Part shown: piece after piece, positions 43,861 through 53,368 of the stretch
Layout of the letters: every line of letters starts with the position of its first letter
Numbering within the stretch: position 1 is the first letter of the stretch
Notes under the pieces: generated by a model
Told to the model about the DNA's origin: nothing
Seen by the model: only the letters and a program-made list of their open reading frames with translations
Databases searched by the model: none
Assembly (NCBI GenBank): GCA_029863245.1
Contig: JAOTVV010000003.1
Location: 1 to 64,000 of the forward strand
Length of the DNA stretch: 64,000 bases
Source: Gemmatimonadota bacterium
Lineage (GTDB): Bacteria > Gemmatimonadota > Gemmatimonadetes > Gemmatimonadales > GWC2-71-9
Direction: 5' to 3'
Program-made: the position numbers and the translations under genes

Positions 43861-44769
43861 ATGGTGACCTATCACGTCCCGGTGCTGGTGGATGAGGTCG
43901 ATCGGCTCGCGACGGGCTACGGACGCGCGGTGGACGCCACCGTCGGCGACGGGGGTCATACCGAGCGACTGCGTGCCCTGGGCGCTGACGTGCTGGCCAT
44001 CGATCGCGATCCGGACGCCCTCCGCCGGGCGCGACACCGTCTGGGTGACACGCAGATTCGCTGGGTGGAAGGCGCCTTCGCGGACGAGGATGTGCACGCC
44101 CAGATTGCCGCGTTCCGCCCGGACTTCGTTCTCCTCGACCTCGGCGTGTCCTCCCGGCAGTTCGACGAAGCGGATCGCGGGTTCTCGTTTCGTCCCGGGG
44201 TCCCGCTCGACATGCGCATGGGCGGCCAAGGTCCCACAGCCGCCGACCTGCTGGCCTCGCGGTCGCAACGGGAGTTGGCCCAGCTGTTTCGAGAGTACGC
44301 CGACGAGCGCCGGGCCTCCCGCCTAGCCGCGGCCATCGCCCGCCGCCGGCGCCACCACCCGTTCACCGTGAGCGACGACCTGGTGAATGCCATTCGGGAG
44401 GTGCTGGGGCCTCGTTCGGGACCGTCCGACTTTGCCCGCGTCTTCCAGGCGGTCCGGATGGCGGTCAATGACGAACTGGGCCAGCTGCGAACGGCGCTCG
44501 AGTCCATGCGCGATGCCCTCGCCCCGCACGGCAGACTTGCGGTGATTAGCTATCATTCTGGAGAAGATCGCGTGGTGAAGCACGAGTTCCGGGAGTGGGC
44601 GCGGTCCTGTGTGTGCCCGGCGGGGCAACCCATCTGCACGTGTCGCGGCCGGGCGCTGGGACGCGTGGACCCGTCCCGCCCAATCGTTCCGACATCGGAG
44701 GAGATCGCTGTGAACCCTCGGGCCCGGAGCGCCAAGTTGCGGGGATTCGTGCGCGATGCGACGCCCTAG
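43861..44769 (+). CDS. rsmH: 16S rRNA (cytosine(1402)-N4)-methyltransferase
   Basis: RsmH (MraW) methylates N4 of C1402 in the 16S rRNA decoding centre, using S-adenosylmethionine. The 302-residue protein starts MVTYHVPVLVDEVDRL, the usual family beginning. It shows the SAM site DATVGDGGHTERL, the LDLGVSSRQFDEADRGFSF motif, FARVFQAVRMAVNDEL and ISYHSGEDRVVK. A possible upstream ATG at 43807 would add 18 residues, but its coding region runs through the tRNA-Asp terminator, so the ATG at 43861 is preferred. It has no clear ribosome site. It is the first gene of the dcw cluster; mraZ, its usual companion, is not upstream. Confidence 0.95.
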   Translation: MVTYHVPVLVDEVDRLATGYGRAVDATVGDGGHTERLRALGADVLAIDRDPDALRRARHRLGDTQIRWVEGAFADEDVHAQIAAFRPDFVLLDLGVSSRQFDEADRGFSFRPGVPLDMRMGGQGPTAADLLASRSQRELAQLFREYADERRASRLAAAIARRRRHHPFTVSDDLVNAIREVLGPRSGPSDFARVFQAVRMAVNDELGQLRTALESMRDALAPHGRLAVISYHSGEDRVVKHEFREWARSCVCPAGQPICTCRGRALGRVDPSRPIVPTSEEIAVNPRARSAKLRGFVRDATP

Positions 44770-45046
44770 GGGCCGCCTCTGGGTCGTGCTGTGGCTGGTC
44801 TTCGTCCTTGGCATCCTGTTCTGGGTCGTGGCGCGACAGACCTCGTCGGTGATGGCCGCGGCCGAACTCGACAGCCTGCGAGTCGAGCGCTCCGATCTCG
44901 AGGCCCAGCGGACGGAACTGATCCGTCGTGTTCGGCAGGCCGGGAGCCGCAACGTGCTCGGCGAGCGTGCCGAGCAGATGGGACTGCGATCGGCGGTCGA
45001 CTCGGAGATCGTGATTCTCGCCGCGCCCGACACCCTTCAGCGCTGA
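44756..45046 (+). CDS. ftsL: FtsL-like division protein
   Basis: A 96-residue bitopic membrane protein: a short basic cytoplasmic head (RRPRGR), one transmembrane helix at about 8-26, and a periplasmic coiled coil (ELDSLRVERSDLEAQRTELI). In the divisome FtsL forms a coiled-coil complex with FtsB and FtsQ that activates FtsW-FtsI. FtsL sequences are poorly conserved, so the call rests on topology and on the position between rsmH and ftsI. It overlaps rsmH by 14 nt and lies 4 nt before ftsI. Confidence 0.8.
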   Translation: MRRPRGRLWVVLWLVFVLGILFWVVARQTSSVMAAAELDSLRVERSDLEAQRTELIRRVRQAGSRNVLGERAEQMGLRSAVDSEIVILAAPDTLQR

Positions 45047-45050
45047 CCCG

Positions 45051-46970
45051 ATGACCAGACCGATCCGCCGCCTCCAGTTGATCCAGTTGTTGTTCGCACT
45101 GGGGCTCCTCGGACTGGTGGCCCGTGCGGCGCAGCTGCAGCTCGTGGAGGGGGAACGGCACGCCGCCACCGCGGCGGCCAATCGGACCCGTGAAAAGACG
45201 CTCGAGGCACAGCGCGGCACCATCTACGACCGGAAGGGCGAAGTGCTCGCGTATACCGAACAGGTGTACCGGGTCGGCGTCGCGCCGAACCAGTTGCGGA
45301 ATCGTGAGCACGCCGCGCGGCTCATCGCGTCCCGACTCGGCGAGCCGGTCTCGAGAGTCCGCCGCCGGCTCCGGGAGCGCTGGGTCTATTTCCACGGGCC
45401 GTACACGGCGCGCCAGGTCCGGCCGCTCCGCGACCTGCGAGGGGTGCACCTTGCGCCGGAGATGGCCCGTCGGTATCCACATCCAACCCTGGGACGCAGC
45501 GTGATCGGTGTTCCGGAAGAGGAGGGCCGGCCGGCCGGCGGGATAGAGCGCGAACTGGACTCCCTGTTGCGAGGCACGCCCGGTCGGGCCGTCGTGCTCA
45601 TGGACCGGTTCCAGAACGAGTACGAGTCCCCATCGCGGCTCGGGGCGTTCCCCGTTCCCGGGCACGATGTCTATCTCACCGTGGATGCGGGGCTCCAAGA
45701 AATCGTGGAGCAGGCGCTGGAGGATGCCCTCGAGCGCTACGACGCGCGCGGTGGGGACGTCGTGGTGATCGATCCGCGCACGGGAGAGATCCTCGCGATG
45801 GCCTCGCGCGGTACCGTGAGCACGGGGGCGCTGACGAGCGTCTTCGAGCCGGGGTCGACGGCGAAGCTCTTCGCGGCGGCGGCGCTGCTCAAGGGAGGTC
45901 TCGCCGATCTCGAGGACCGCATCTGGGCGGAGCAGGGGACGCTCGTCCTCCAGCACCGGACGATCCACGATGAGCACCCCAGCGGCTGGCTCACCCTCCG
46001 CCAAGTCATTCAGGTGTCGAGCAATATCGGGATCGTGAAGCTCGCGGCACGCCTCTCGGCCGAGGCGCAATACGAGATGTTGCGCGACTTCGGGTTCGGG
46101 AGCCCGACCGGCGTCGAGTACCCGGCAGAGTCCCGGGGTCTGCTGTCCAGACCGTACCAGTGGAGCGGCACGACGGCGGCGAGCCTAGCCATGGGGTACG
46201 AAATCGCCGTGACGGTGCTCCAACTCGCGCAGGCCTACGGGGCGATCGCCAACGACGGCCTCCTGTTACAGCCGACGCTGATCAAGGAAATCCGGTCCCC
46301 CGACAGCAAGGTCGTGTATCGCCACAGGCCGCATCCCATACGATGGGTCGTGGGTCCGGAGATCGCCGCGCAGTTGCGAGCGATGCTTCGCGGCGTCGTC
46401 TACGAGGGAGGCACTGGGGAGACGGCGGCCCTCACCAGCTATGAGCTGGCCGGCAAGACCGGCACGGCGAGACAGGCGGGCCCGGAAGGGTATGTCCAAG
46501 GGGCCTACTGGGCGAACTTTGCCTCGATCTTTCCGGCCAGCGATCCACAGCTGGTGATGGTGGTGAAGCTCGATGCCCCCAAGGCGGCGTATGCCAGGGC
46601 GACGGCCGCGCCGCTCACGCGGCGAGTGATCGAAGAACTCCTCGCGGCTCGAACGGGCGCCATCGATCGCGGGCGACTCACGGTGTCGAGCGTGGAAGTC
46701 CCGGCCGCTCCAGTCGCCGAAACGCTGGAGCGCTGGGTCGTGCCATGGCCCTCGCCGGCCTCGACGGCGGATTCGGCCCCGTCCCGTCCGGTTCCGGACG
46801 TCCGCGGCCTGACGCTTCGCGGTGCCGCGAAACAACTGCACCAGGCTGGGCTGCGAGTTCGGGTGGTGGGGTGGGGCACGGTCGTCGGCAGCGATCCGGC
46901 ACCGGGGCGGCGGGTGGATGCCGGTACGGTCGTCACGGTCACGGCCCGCTCCCAGTCGCCGTCTCCGTGA
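45051..46970 (+). CDS. ftsI: Septal transpeptidase FtsI (PBP3) with PASTA domain
   Basis: FtsI crosslinks septal peptidoglycan and is the target of many beta-lactams. The 639-residue protein has an N-terminal membrane helix (about 9-27), a pedestal domain (RGTIYDRKGEVLAYTEQVYR) and a transpeptidase domain with the catalytic S269-T-A-K272, S323-S-N325 and K469-T-G471 motifs. One C-terminal PASTA domain follows (PVPDVRGLTLRGAAKQLHQA, from about residue 580). PASTA domains bind peptidoglycan or beta-lactam and are usual in Gram-positive and some deep-branching FtsI/SpoVD proteins but absent from the proteobacterial one. It overlaps murE by 4 nt. Confidence 0.95.
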   Translation: MTRPIRRLQLIQLLFALGLLGLVARAAQLQLVEGERHAATAAANRTREKTLEAQRGTIYDRKGEVLAYTEQVYRVGVAPNQLRNREHAARLIASRLGEPVSRVRRRLRERWVYFHGPYTARQVRPLRDLRGVHLAPEMARRYPHPTLGRSVIGVPEEEGRPAGGIERELDSLLRGTPGRAVVLMDRFQNEYESPSRLGAFPVPGHDVYLTVDAGLQEIVEQALEDALERYDARGGDVVVIDPRTGEILAMASRGTVSTGALTSVFEPGSTAKLFAAAALLKGGLADLEDRIWAEQGTLVLQHRTIHDEHPSGWLTLRQVIQVSSNIGIVKLAARLSAEAQYEMLRDFGFGSPTGVEYPAESRGLLSRPYQWSGTTAASLAMGYEIAVTVLQLAQAYGAIANDGLLLQPTLIKEIRSPDSKVVYRHRPHPIRWVVGPEIAAQLRAMLRGVVYEGGTGETAALTSYELAGKTGTARQAGPEGYVQGAYWANFASIFPASDPQLVMVVKLDAPKAAYARATAAPLTRRVIEELLAARTGAIDRGRLTVSSVEVPAAPVAETLERWVVPWPSPASTADSAPSRPVPDVRGLTLRGAAKQLHQAGLRVRVVGWGTVVGSDPAPGRRVDAGTVVTVTARSQSPSP

Positions 46971-48430
46971 CCACCCTCGCGTGCCTGGTCGCGGCCCTGG
47001 AGCGCGCCACCCTGCTCACCAGCGCGCCGCGCGTCGAGATGGACGTCACCGGGATCGCCGACGATTCCCGGCAGGTCCTACCCGGTGCGGTGTTTTGCGC
47101 CGTGGTCGGCACGGCCGCCGACGGACATGCGTTCGCGCCCGACGCGGTAGAGCGCGGCGCCGCGGTCATCGTCGTGGAACGGCGACTCGACCTCGACCTG
47201 CCGCAGGTACTGGTGCGCGACGGCCGATCGGCCGTCGCGGTGCTGGCGAGGGAGTGGTACGGCCGCCCCGGCGACGGCCTGCGCATCATCGGCGTGACGG
47301 GCACCAATGGGAAGACGACCACGGTTTCTCTGTTGCGTCACCTCCTGAATGGCGACGGCACGGCAGCGTCGATCGGAACCCTCGGCGCCATCGATGGAGA
47401 CGGTGCCCCGATCGAGGGCGTTGCCAGCCTGACGACGCCCGGCGCGGTGGGCTTGCAGGCGACCCTGGCCGCGCTCCGATCGCGCGGCGTCGGCACCATC
47501 GCCATGGAAGCCTCGTCCCACTCGCTCGATCAGCGACGGCTCGAGACGCTCACGCTACGCGGCGCCGTGTACACGAACCTTTCCCACGATCACCTGGACT
47601 ACCACCCGACCGTCGAGGCGTATCTCGAGGCCAAGGCGCGGCTCTCGGTCTACGTGGCCCACGATGGCGTGGAGGTCGTCAACGCCGACGACGCCGCCTG
47701 GTTGGGCCTGCCCGCCAGGCAGCAGCTACGCCGGGTGTCGTACGGCCGGGCAGAGTCGGCCACGGTCCGGGCGGCAGCGGTGGAGCCGGAACCGGAGGGG
47801 TCCCGCGCGACCTTCGTCTTCGATGGCGACCCGGTGAGCGTGCGCATCCCGCTGTTGGGAGACTTCAACGTTGCGAATGCGCTGGCGGCGTCCGCCGCGG
47901 CGTGGGGTTTGGGGATGGCGCCCAACGAGATCGCCGCGCGACTCGCCACCGTGCCTCAGGTTCCGGGCCGCCTCGAATCGCTCGTAGCTGCCGACTACCA
48001 GATCCTGCGCGACTACGCCCACACGCCTGACGCGCTCGAACGAGCCATTGGCGCGGTGCGGCCGCTGACCCGTGGGCGCCTCATCGTGCTCTTCGGTGCG
48101 GGAGGCGATCGCGATCGGGCCAAGCGTCCCCTCATGGGTCGGGCGGCCGCGCGGGGGGCCGATCTCGCTATCGTGACGTCCGACAACCCGCGCACCGAAG
48201 ATCCCGAGCGCATCCTGGACGACATCGAGGCGGGCATGGAGCTGCGCCCGCATCTCCGGATCGTGGACCGACGGGTCGCCATTGCCCGTGCCCTGGCCAT
48301 GCTCGAGCCGGGCGACCTCCTCTTGCTGGCCGGGAAGGGGCACGAGACCTACCAGGTCGTCGGCACCGAGCACCTCCCCTTCGACGAGCGGGAGATCGTG
48401 CGGTCTGCCTTGGCGGGGAGCGGACGGTGA
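46967..48430 (+). CDS. murE: UDP-MurNAc-L-Ala-D-Glu:meso-DAP ligase
   Basis: MurE adds the third residue to the peptidoglycan stem peptide in the cytoplasm. The 487-residue protein has the ATP loop GVTGTNGKTTT, the AMEASSHSL motif, the conserved NLSHDHLDYHPT stretch and the specificity motif DNPR (D406) in SDNPRTEDPERI. DNPR is the form that selects meso-diaminopimelate; lysine enzymes have other residues there. This predicts a Gram-negative-type, meso-DAP peptidoglycan. The GTG start overlaps ftsI (GTGA) and the end overlaps murF. Confidence 0.95.
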   Translation: MTTLACLVAALERATLLTSAPRVEMDVTGIADDSRQVLPGAVFCAVVGTAADGHAFAPDAVERGAAVIVVERRLDLDLPQVLVRDGRSAVAVLAREWYGRPGDGLRIIGVTGTNGKTTTVSLLRHLLNGDGTAASIGTLGAIDGDGAPIEGVASLTTPGAVGLQATLAALRSRGVGTIAMEASSHSLDQRRLETLTLRGAVYTNLSHDHLDYHPTVEAYLEAKARLSVYVAHDGVEVVNADDAAWLGLPARQQLRRVSYGRAESATVRAAAVEPEPEGSRATFVFDGDPVSVRIPLLGDFNVANALAASAAAWGLGMAPNEIAARLATVPQVPGRLESLVAADYQILRDYAHTPDALERAIGAVRPLTRGRLIVLFGAGGDRDRAKRPLMGRAAARGADLAIVTSDNPRTEDPERILDDIEAGMELRPHLRIVDRRVAIARALAMLEPGDLLLLAGKGHETYQVVGTEHLPFDEREIVRSALAGSGR

Positions 48431-49764
48431 GCCCGTGGACCGGTGAGCGCGTCGCCCGGGCGCTTGGGGTTGCCCCGGTTCCGCCCTGCCAGTTCTCGGG
48501 CATCGGCACGGACACCCGAACGCTCGCGGCCGGGGCGCTCTTCGTGGCCCTGGTTGGTGAACGATTTGACGGGCACCGGTTTCTCGACGCGGCGCTGGCC
48601 GCGGGGGCGACGGGAGCAGTGGTACGACAGGGCACGCGGGTGCCCGATGGACTCGTGGGTTTCGCCGTCGACGACACGCTGGCCGCACTCGGAGCACTCG
48701 CCCGTGAGCGACGCCGCAGCGTGCCTGGGCCGGTCGTGGCCGTCACCGGCACGAACGGCAAGACGGCCACCAAAGAAATGCTGGCACGCGTGGTGGGCGT
48801 TCGGTGGTCAGTCCACGCTACGCGCGGCAACCTCAACAACCTGGTGGGAGTGCCGCTCACGATCCTGGCGGCGCCCGACACCGTCGAGGCGCTGGTGGTC
48901 GAGGCCGGGGCGAGCATCCCGGGGGAGGTCGCGCGCCTGCGCGCCATCATCGAGCCGTCGGTCGGCGTGGTCACGAACGTCGCCGCCGGACATCTCGAGG
49001 GGTTCGGGTCGGTCGCTGGAGTGCTTGCGGAGAAGGTGAGTCTCCTCGAAGGCGTGCCGACAGCGGTGGTGGGGACCACGCCGCCGGAGCTGGCACGCGA
49101 GGCGCGGCGGCTAGCCCGTCGGGTGGTCGTGGCGGGCACCGCCGCAGAGGCCGATATCGTTCCCACCAATTGGGACCTGGATGCCGAAGGACGCGCCCGA
49201 ATCCGGTTTCGGGCAGCCGAAGTGCGGCTCCCGCTGATCGGCAGACACCAGGTGGACAACGCGATGGTGGCGCTTGCCGTGGCCGTCGAGCTGGGGATCG
49301 ACCTGGGGCGGGCCGCTCGGGCCTTGGAAACCCTGACACTGCCATCTGGCCGCTGCGAGATCATTCGCCGCGGTGCCCTGACCGTGATCAACGATGCGTA
49401 CAACGCGAACCCGGACTCCGTGCGGGCAGCACTCGAGACCGCCGCGGCGCTCCGCGGCACGCGGTCCCTGGTGGTGGTGTTGGGCACGATGCTGGAGCTG
49501 GGGAACGACAGCGCGGCATTGCACGAGCAGGTGGCGGCGGCGGTGGTGCGCCACCGGCCGACCCTGGTCGGCGTCACCGGGGCCTTCGTTGCTGGCTTCG
49601 ATCGGTGGGCTGCCGAGCTTGGCGACCGGTTGATCGTGGCCGAAGACCCTGCCACCTTGGGGCGACGGGTGGCCGATCGGCTTTCTGGCGACGAGGTCGT
49701 TCTCGTCAAGGCCTCCCGCGGTGTGCGGTTAGAACAGGCCATTCCTTTCATCATTCCTGGGTGA
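48427..49764 (+). CDS. murF: UDP-MurNAc-tripeptide:D-Ala-D-Ala ligase
   Basis: MurF completes the UDP-MurNAc-pentapeptide by adding D-Ala-D-Ala. The 445-residue protein shows the MurF ATP loop AVTGTNGKTATKEML, the GNLNNLVGVPLT motif, VVEAGASIPGEVARL and the domain 3 segment INDAYNANPDSVRAAL, which is diagnostic of MurF. The GTG start overlaps the murE stop. mraY starts 9 nt after its stop. Confidence 0.96.
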   Translation: MSPWTGERVARALGVAPVPPCQFSGIGTDTRTLAAGALFVALVGERFDGHRFLDAALAAGATGAVVRQGTRVPDGLVGFAVDDTLAALGALARERRRSVPGPVVAVTGTNGKTATKEMLARVVGVRWSVHATRGNLNNLVGVPLTILAAPDTVEALVVEAGASIPGEVARLRAIIEPSVGVVTNVAAGHLEGFGSVAGVLAEKVSLLEGVPTAVVGTTPPELAREARRLARRVVVAGTAAEADIVPTNWDLDAEGRARIRFRAAEVRLPLIGRHQVDNAMVALAVAVELGIDLGRAARALETLTLPSGRCEIIRRGALTVINDAYNANPDSVRAALETAAALRGTRSLVVVLGTMLELGNDSAALHEQVAAAVVRHRPTLVGVTGAFVAGFDRWAAELGDRLIVAEDPATLGRRVADRLSGDEVVLVKASRGVRLEQAIPFIIPG

Positions 49765-49773
49765 AGACGCTCC

Positions 49774-50895
49774 GTGCTCTACCATCTCCTCGCGCCACTC
49801 TCCTCGAAGTCCATCGTCTTCAACCTGTTCAACTACATCTCGTTCCGGGCCGGCGGGGCTGCGGTGACGGCCATCGTGCTGTCGTTCGTGGTCGGTCCGG
49901 CCATCATCCGGGCCTTGAGGGGACTACACATTGGCCAGGTGATCCGAGCCGACGGGCCGGCGTCACACCAGGGGAAGCGCGGCACGCCCACCATGGGCGG
50001 ACTCATCATTCTGACATCGACGCTGGTGCCGGCCATCTTGTGGGCACCGCTGACCAATCGGTTCGTCGTCGTGGCGGTCGTCGCGACGTTGTGGATGGGG
50101 TGCATCGGCTTTGTCGACGATTACCTCAAGTTCATCTCGGGGAAGGCGCGGGGACTGGTCGCCCGGTACAAGCTGATCGGCCAGGTGACGTTCGGCGTGG
50201 TGCTCGGCACCTACCTGCTCATCTGGCCGCCGTGGGGCGACGTCCCGGCGGCGACGACGACGGTGCCCTTCTTCAAGTATGTGTTGCTTCCGCTCCCGGC
50301 CGTGCTCTACGTGGCGTTCGTGGCGTTCGTCGAGACCGGCACGAGCAACGCCGTGAACCTCACTGACGGGCTCGACGGGTTGGCGGCCGGGCTCACCGCC
50401 ATCGCCGCGCCGGCGTTCGCGGTGTTCGCGTACGTGTTCGGTCGGACCGACACTGCCCAGTACCTGTTCGTCTACTACCTGCCGGGGGCCGGGGAGCTCG
50501 CCGTGTTCTGCGCGGCGCTCATGGGGGCCGCCCTCGGGTTTCTGTGGTTCAACGCGCATCCGGCCGATGTGTTCATGGGTGATACGGGCAGTCTCGCCAT
50601 CGGCGGCGCGTTCGGTACCGTCGCGATCCTGCTCAAGTCGGAGTTCCTCCTGCTCATTGTCGGCGGGGTGTTCGCCGCGGAGACGGTATCGGTGATCGTG
50701 CAAACGGGCGCTTACCGTTGGCGCAAGCGCACGCGTGGTCGGGAGTACGCGGATCAACACCGCGTGTTCCGGATGGCTCCACTGCATCACCACTTCGAGA
50801 AGCTCGGGTGGGCTGAGTCGAAGGTCGTCGCGCGGTTCTACATCGTCGGCATCCTGTGCGCACTGTTGGCGTTGTCGACCCTGAAGATCCGATGA
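49774..50895 (+). CDS. mraY: Phospho-MurNAc-pentapeptide transferase MraY
   Basis: MraY transfers phospho-MurNAc-pentapeptide to undecaprenyl phosphate, making lipid I. The 373-residue membrane protein begins with GTG at 49774 and has about ten transmembrane helices. Catalytic motifs are visible: the aspartate pair in [31 protein letters not shown] and the cytosolic [14 protein letters not shown] histidine cluster. It overlaps murD in ATGA. Confidence 0.96.
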   Translation: MLYHLLAPLSSKSIVFNLFNYISFRAGGAAVTAIVLSFVVGPAIIRALRGLHIGQVIRADGPASHQGKRGTPTMGGLIILTSTLVPAILWAPLTNRFVVVAVVATLWMGCIGFVDDYLKFISGKARGLVARYKLIGQVTFGVVLGTYLLIWPPWGDVPAATTTVPFFKYVLLPLPAVLYVAFVAFVETGTSNAVNLTDGLDGLAAGLTAIAAPAFAVFAYVFGRTDTAQYLFVYYLPGAGELAVFCAALMGAALGFLWFNAHPADVFMGDTGSLAIGGAFGTVAILLKSEFLLLIVGGVFAAETVSVIVQTGAYRWRKRTRGREYADQHRVFRMAPLHHHFEKLGWAESKVVARFYIVGILCALLALSTLKIR

Positions 50896-52235
50896 TTCCT
50901 GATGCCTGGCGGCAGGGGGAGGTGGCGGTCGTGGGGCTGGGAAGAAGCGGGATCGCCGCGAGCACATGGTTGGCGAGCCGGGGGCTCTCGGTGTACGCCT
51001 CCGACGCCGGCCGCACGCCGGCGCTCGAGTCGGCCGCACGCCAGCTCCCACCCACCGTCACGGTGGAGCTCGGCCGCCACGACCTGGGTCGCATCGCGCG
51101 CGCGCGGGCGGTGATCGTGTCGCCGGGGGTGCCTCCCGACGCGCCTCCGATCGCCGCAGCCCGCGGCGCGGGCGTTGAGATCGTGGCCGAGCTGGATCTC
51201 GGCGCGAGGGCGCTGACCGATGCGAGTCTCATCGTTGTGACGGGGACCAACGGCAAGACGACCACCACGCGCTGCGTGGCGCACCTCCTGAGTGAGGCGG
51301 GGGTCCCGTCCACTGCCGCAGGAAACATCGGCCGTCCGCTCACCGATCTCGTCAATGATCCGCAGCGTCCGAAGTGGATCGCTGTCGAGGTCTCGTCGTT
51401 CCAGCTCCACGACTCGCCCCATCTCGTGCCCGCGATCGGGGTGCTCACCAACCTGGCGCCGGATCATCTGGATCGGTATTCGTCGGTGGAGGCCTACTAC
51501 GCAGACAAACGGCTCCTGTTTCGGAACGCGAGCGAGGCGTCGGTGTGGGTCGTGAATGGCGACGATGCCGCGGTGTGCGAGCTTGCGCGTGGCGCCCGCG
51601 GGCGGCACCTCAATTTCAGTGTGCGGGGGCCGGCCGACGCCTGGCTTGATCGGACATCCGGTGATCTGATGCTCGACCGCACGGCCCTCGTGCCCCGCAC
51701 GTCCCTGCATCTCCTCGGGGATCACAATGTCGAAAACGTGCTCGCCGCCGCCTTGGCGGCGTGGGCCGCCGGGGTCGATCCTGCCGCGCTTGCGCAGGGC
51801 ATCGAGAGTTTCCGCCCTCCCCCCCACCGGCTCGAGGCGGTGCGGACGGTGGGATCGATCACGTGGATCAACGATTCCAAAGCCACCAATGTGGCGGCCG
51901 CGGCGGTCGCGTTGCGCGCCATGGATCGTCCCTACGTTCTCGTCGCGGGCGGTCACCCGAAAGGCGAGTCCTTTGTCCCGCTCGCCGCGCTGCTCAGCCC
52001 ATGGTGCCGGCGGGTGATTGCGTACGGCGAGGCCGCTCCCCAATTGGCGAGCCAACTCGGCCCCACCGGCCTCGTGGAGTTCGTGGAGCGCTTCGATGAC
52101 GCCGTGTCTCGGGCAGCGCTGGTCGTGCCACAGGGCGGGGCCGTGCTGCTCTCTCCGGCGTGCGCCAGCTTCGACCAGTTCAGGAACTTCGAGGAACGCG
52201 GCGACCGCTTCCGCGCCTTTGTGGAGGCACTCTGA
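50892..52235 (+). CDS. murD: UDP-MurNAc-L-Ala:D-Glu ligase
   Basis: MurD adds D-glutamate to UDP-MurNAc-L-alanine. The 447-residue protein has an N-terminal nucleotide-sugar fold (VAVVGLGRSGIAASTWLA), the ATP loop VTGTNGKTTTTRCVAH, EVSSFQLHDSPHLVP, NLAPDHLDRYSSVEAY and the domain 3 motif INDSKATNVAAAAVAL. The ATG at 50892 overlaps the mraY stop by 4 nt, and the stop shares one base with the ftsW ATG. An upstream extension of the frame is a shadow of mraY. Confidence 0.95.
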   Translation: MIPDAWRQGEVAVVGLGRSGIAASTWLASRGLSVYASDAGRTPALESAARQLPPTVTVELGRHDLGRIARARAVIVSPGVPPDAPPIAAARGAGVEIVAELDLGARALTDASLIVVTGTNGKTTTTRCVAHLLSEAGVPSTAAGNIGRPLTDLVNDPQRPKWIAVEVSSFQLHDSPHLVPAIGVLTNLAPDHLDRYSSVEAYYADKRLLFRNASEASVWVVNGDDAAVCELARGARGRHLNFSVRGPADAWLDRTSGDLMLDRTALVPRTSLHLLGDHNVENVLAAALAAWAAGVDPAALAQGIESFRPPPHRLEAVRTVGSITWINDSKATNVAAAAVALRAMDRPYVLVAGGHPKGESFVPLAALLSPWCRRVIAYGEAAPQLASQLGPTGLVEFVERFDDAVSRAALVVPQGGAVLLSPACASFDQFRNFEERGDRFRAFVEAL

Positions 52236-53368
52236 TGGTGCCGCGCGACGAGACCCATCTCTGGGAGAGCCGTCTGCTGGGGATCCTCGCGGCCACGCTC
52301 GGCGTGTTCGGGGTGGCCGTTGTGTATAGCGCATCGAGCATCTGGGCCGTCCAGGACGGGTATGCCGGGAGCCATTTCGCTCGCCAGCAACTGCTCGGGG
52401 TGATCGTGGGCATCATTGTGCTGGTGATCGTTGCCAGGGTGGACTATCACCGGTGGCGCCCGCTCGCCTGGCCGTTCCTTGGCGCCACGGCGCTCCTGCT
52501 CGTCGTGCTGATCCTGCCGTTCACCCATGCGGTGGCGCCCGAGGTAAACGGCGCGCGTCGCTGGTTCAGGGTGTTCGGGTGGAGGATTCAGCCGTCGGAG
52601 GCTGCCAAGTTCGTCGTTGTGCTGTGGACTGCGATGCTTGCCGCCCGAAAGGGGGACAAGTTGCGTGGGTTCCGCGGAGGGATCCTGCCGTTCCTAGTCG
52701 TCCTGGTCCCGCTGTCGGCCCTGGTGGTGGTCGAACCCGATCTCTCGACCGGGGCCGTCCTGTTGGTGATTGCCGGGACGGTCCTGTTCGCCGCCGGGGC
52801 CAGAATAGGGCACTTCCTCCTGCTCGGCCTGGTGGCGGTTCCGATCGCCTGGCACCAGATCGTGTCGGTGCAATACCGTCTGGCCCGGTTGGTCGGCTTC
52901 CTGAGCGCCGGCAGCGATGCCGCGGAGGCCAACTGGCAGATCAATCAGTCCCTCATCGGGATGGGAGCGGGTCGGGCCGTCGGGGTCGGGTTTGGGGAGG
53001 GGCTCCAGAAGCTCGGGCACCTCCAGTACGGGTACTCGGACTTCATCTTCAGCACGATCGGTGAGGAATGGGGCTTCGTCGGCGTCTGTGTGATGGTGGG
53101 GCTCTTCGGGCTCTACCTCATCCTGGGTTTTCGAATCGCGCGTCGTGCCTCAGACTCCTTCGGCATGCTCCTCGCCACGGGGCTCACGGTGATGATCGGG
53201 CTTGCCGCCGTGCTGCACATCGGTGTGACGATGGCGGTGGTGCCGACCACCGGGATCTCCCTGCCGTTCATCTCATTCGGTCGGTCGTCCCTGCTGGTGT
53301 CGTTCCTCGCCACCGGGGTGCTCATGAACATCGCGGTCCAGCGCTCGCGGGCGGAGTCCAGAGCGTGA
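52235..53368 (+). CDS. ftsW: Septal peptidoglycan glycosyltransferase FtsW
   Basis: FtsW is a SEDS-family polymerase that builds septal glycan strands from lipid II together with FtsI. The 377-residue protein has about ten membrane helices. The SEDS catalytic aspartate lies in VVVEPDLSTGAVLL, and the GRAVGVGFGEGLQKLGHL, YSDFIFSTIGEEWG and PTTGISLPFISFGRSSLL motifs are family hallmarks. The ATG at 52235 shares a base with the murD stop. It overlaps murG by 4 nt (GTGA). Confidence 0.95.
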   Translation: MVPRDETHLWESRLLGILAATLGVFGVAVVYSASSIWAVQDGYAGSHFARQQLLGVIVGIIVLVIVARVDYHRWRPLAWPFLGATALLLVVLILPFTHAVAPEVNGARRWFRVFGWRIQPSEAAKFVVVLWTAMLAARKGDKLRGFRGGILPFLVVLVPLSALVVVEPDLSTGAVLLVIAGTVLFAAGARIGHFLLLGLVAVPIAWHQIVSVQYRLARLVGFLSAGSDAAEANWQINQSLIGMGAGRAVGVGFGEGLQKLGHLQYGYSDFIFSTIGEEWGFVGVCVMVGLFGLYLILGFRIARRASDSFGMLLATGLTVMIGLAAVLHIGVTMAVVPTTGISLPFISFGRSSLLVSFLATGVLMNIAVQRSRAESRA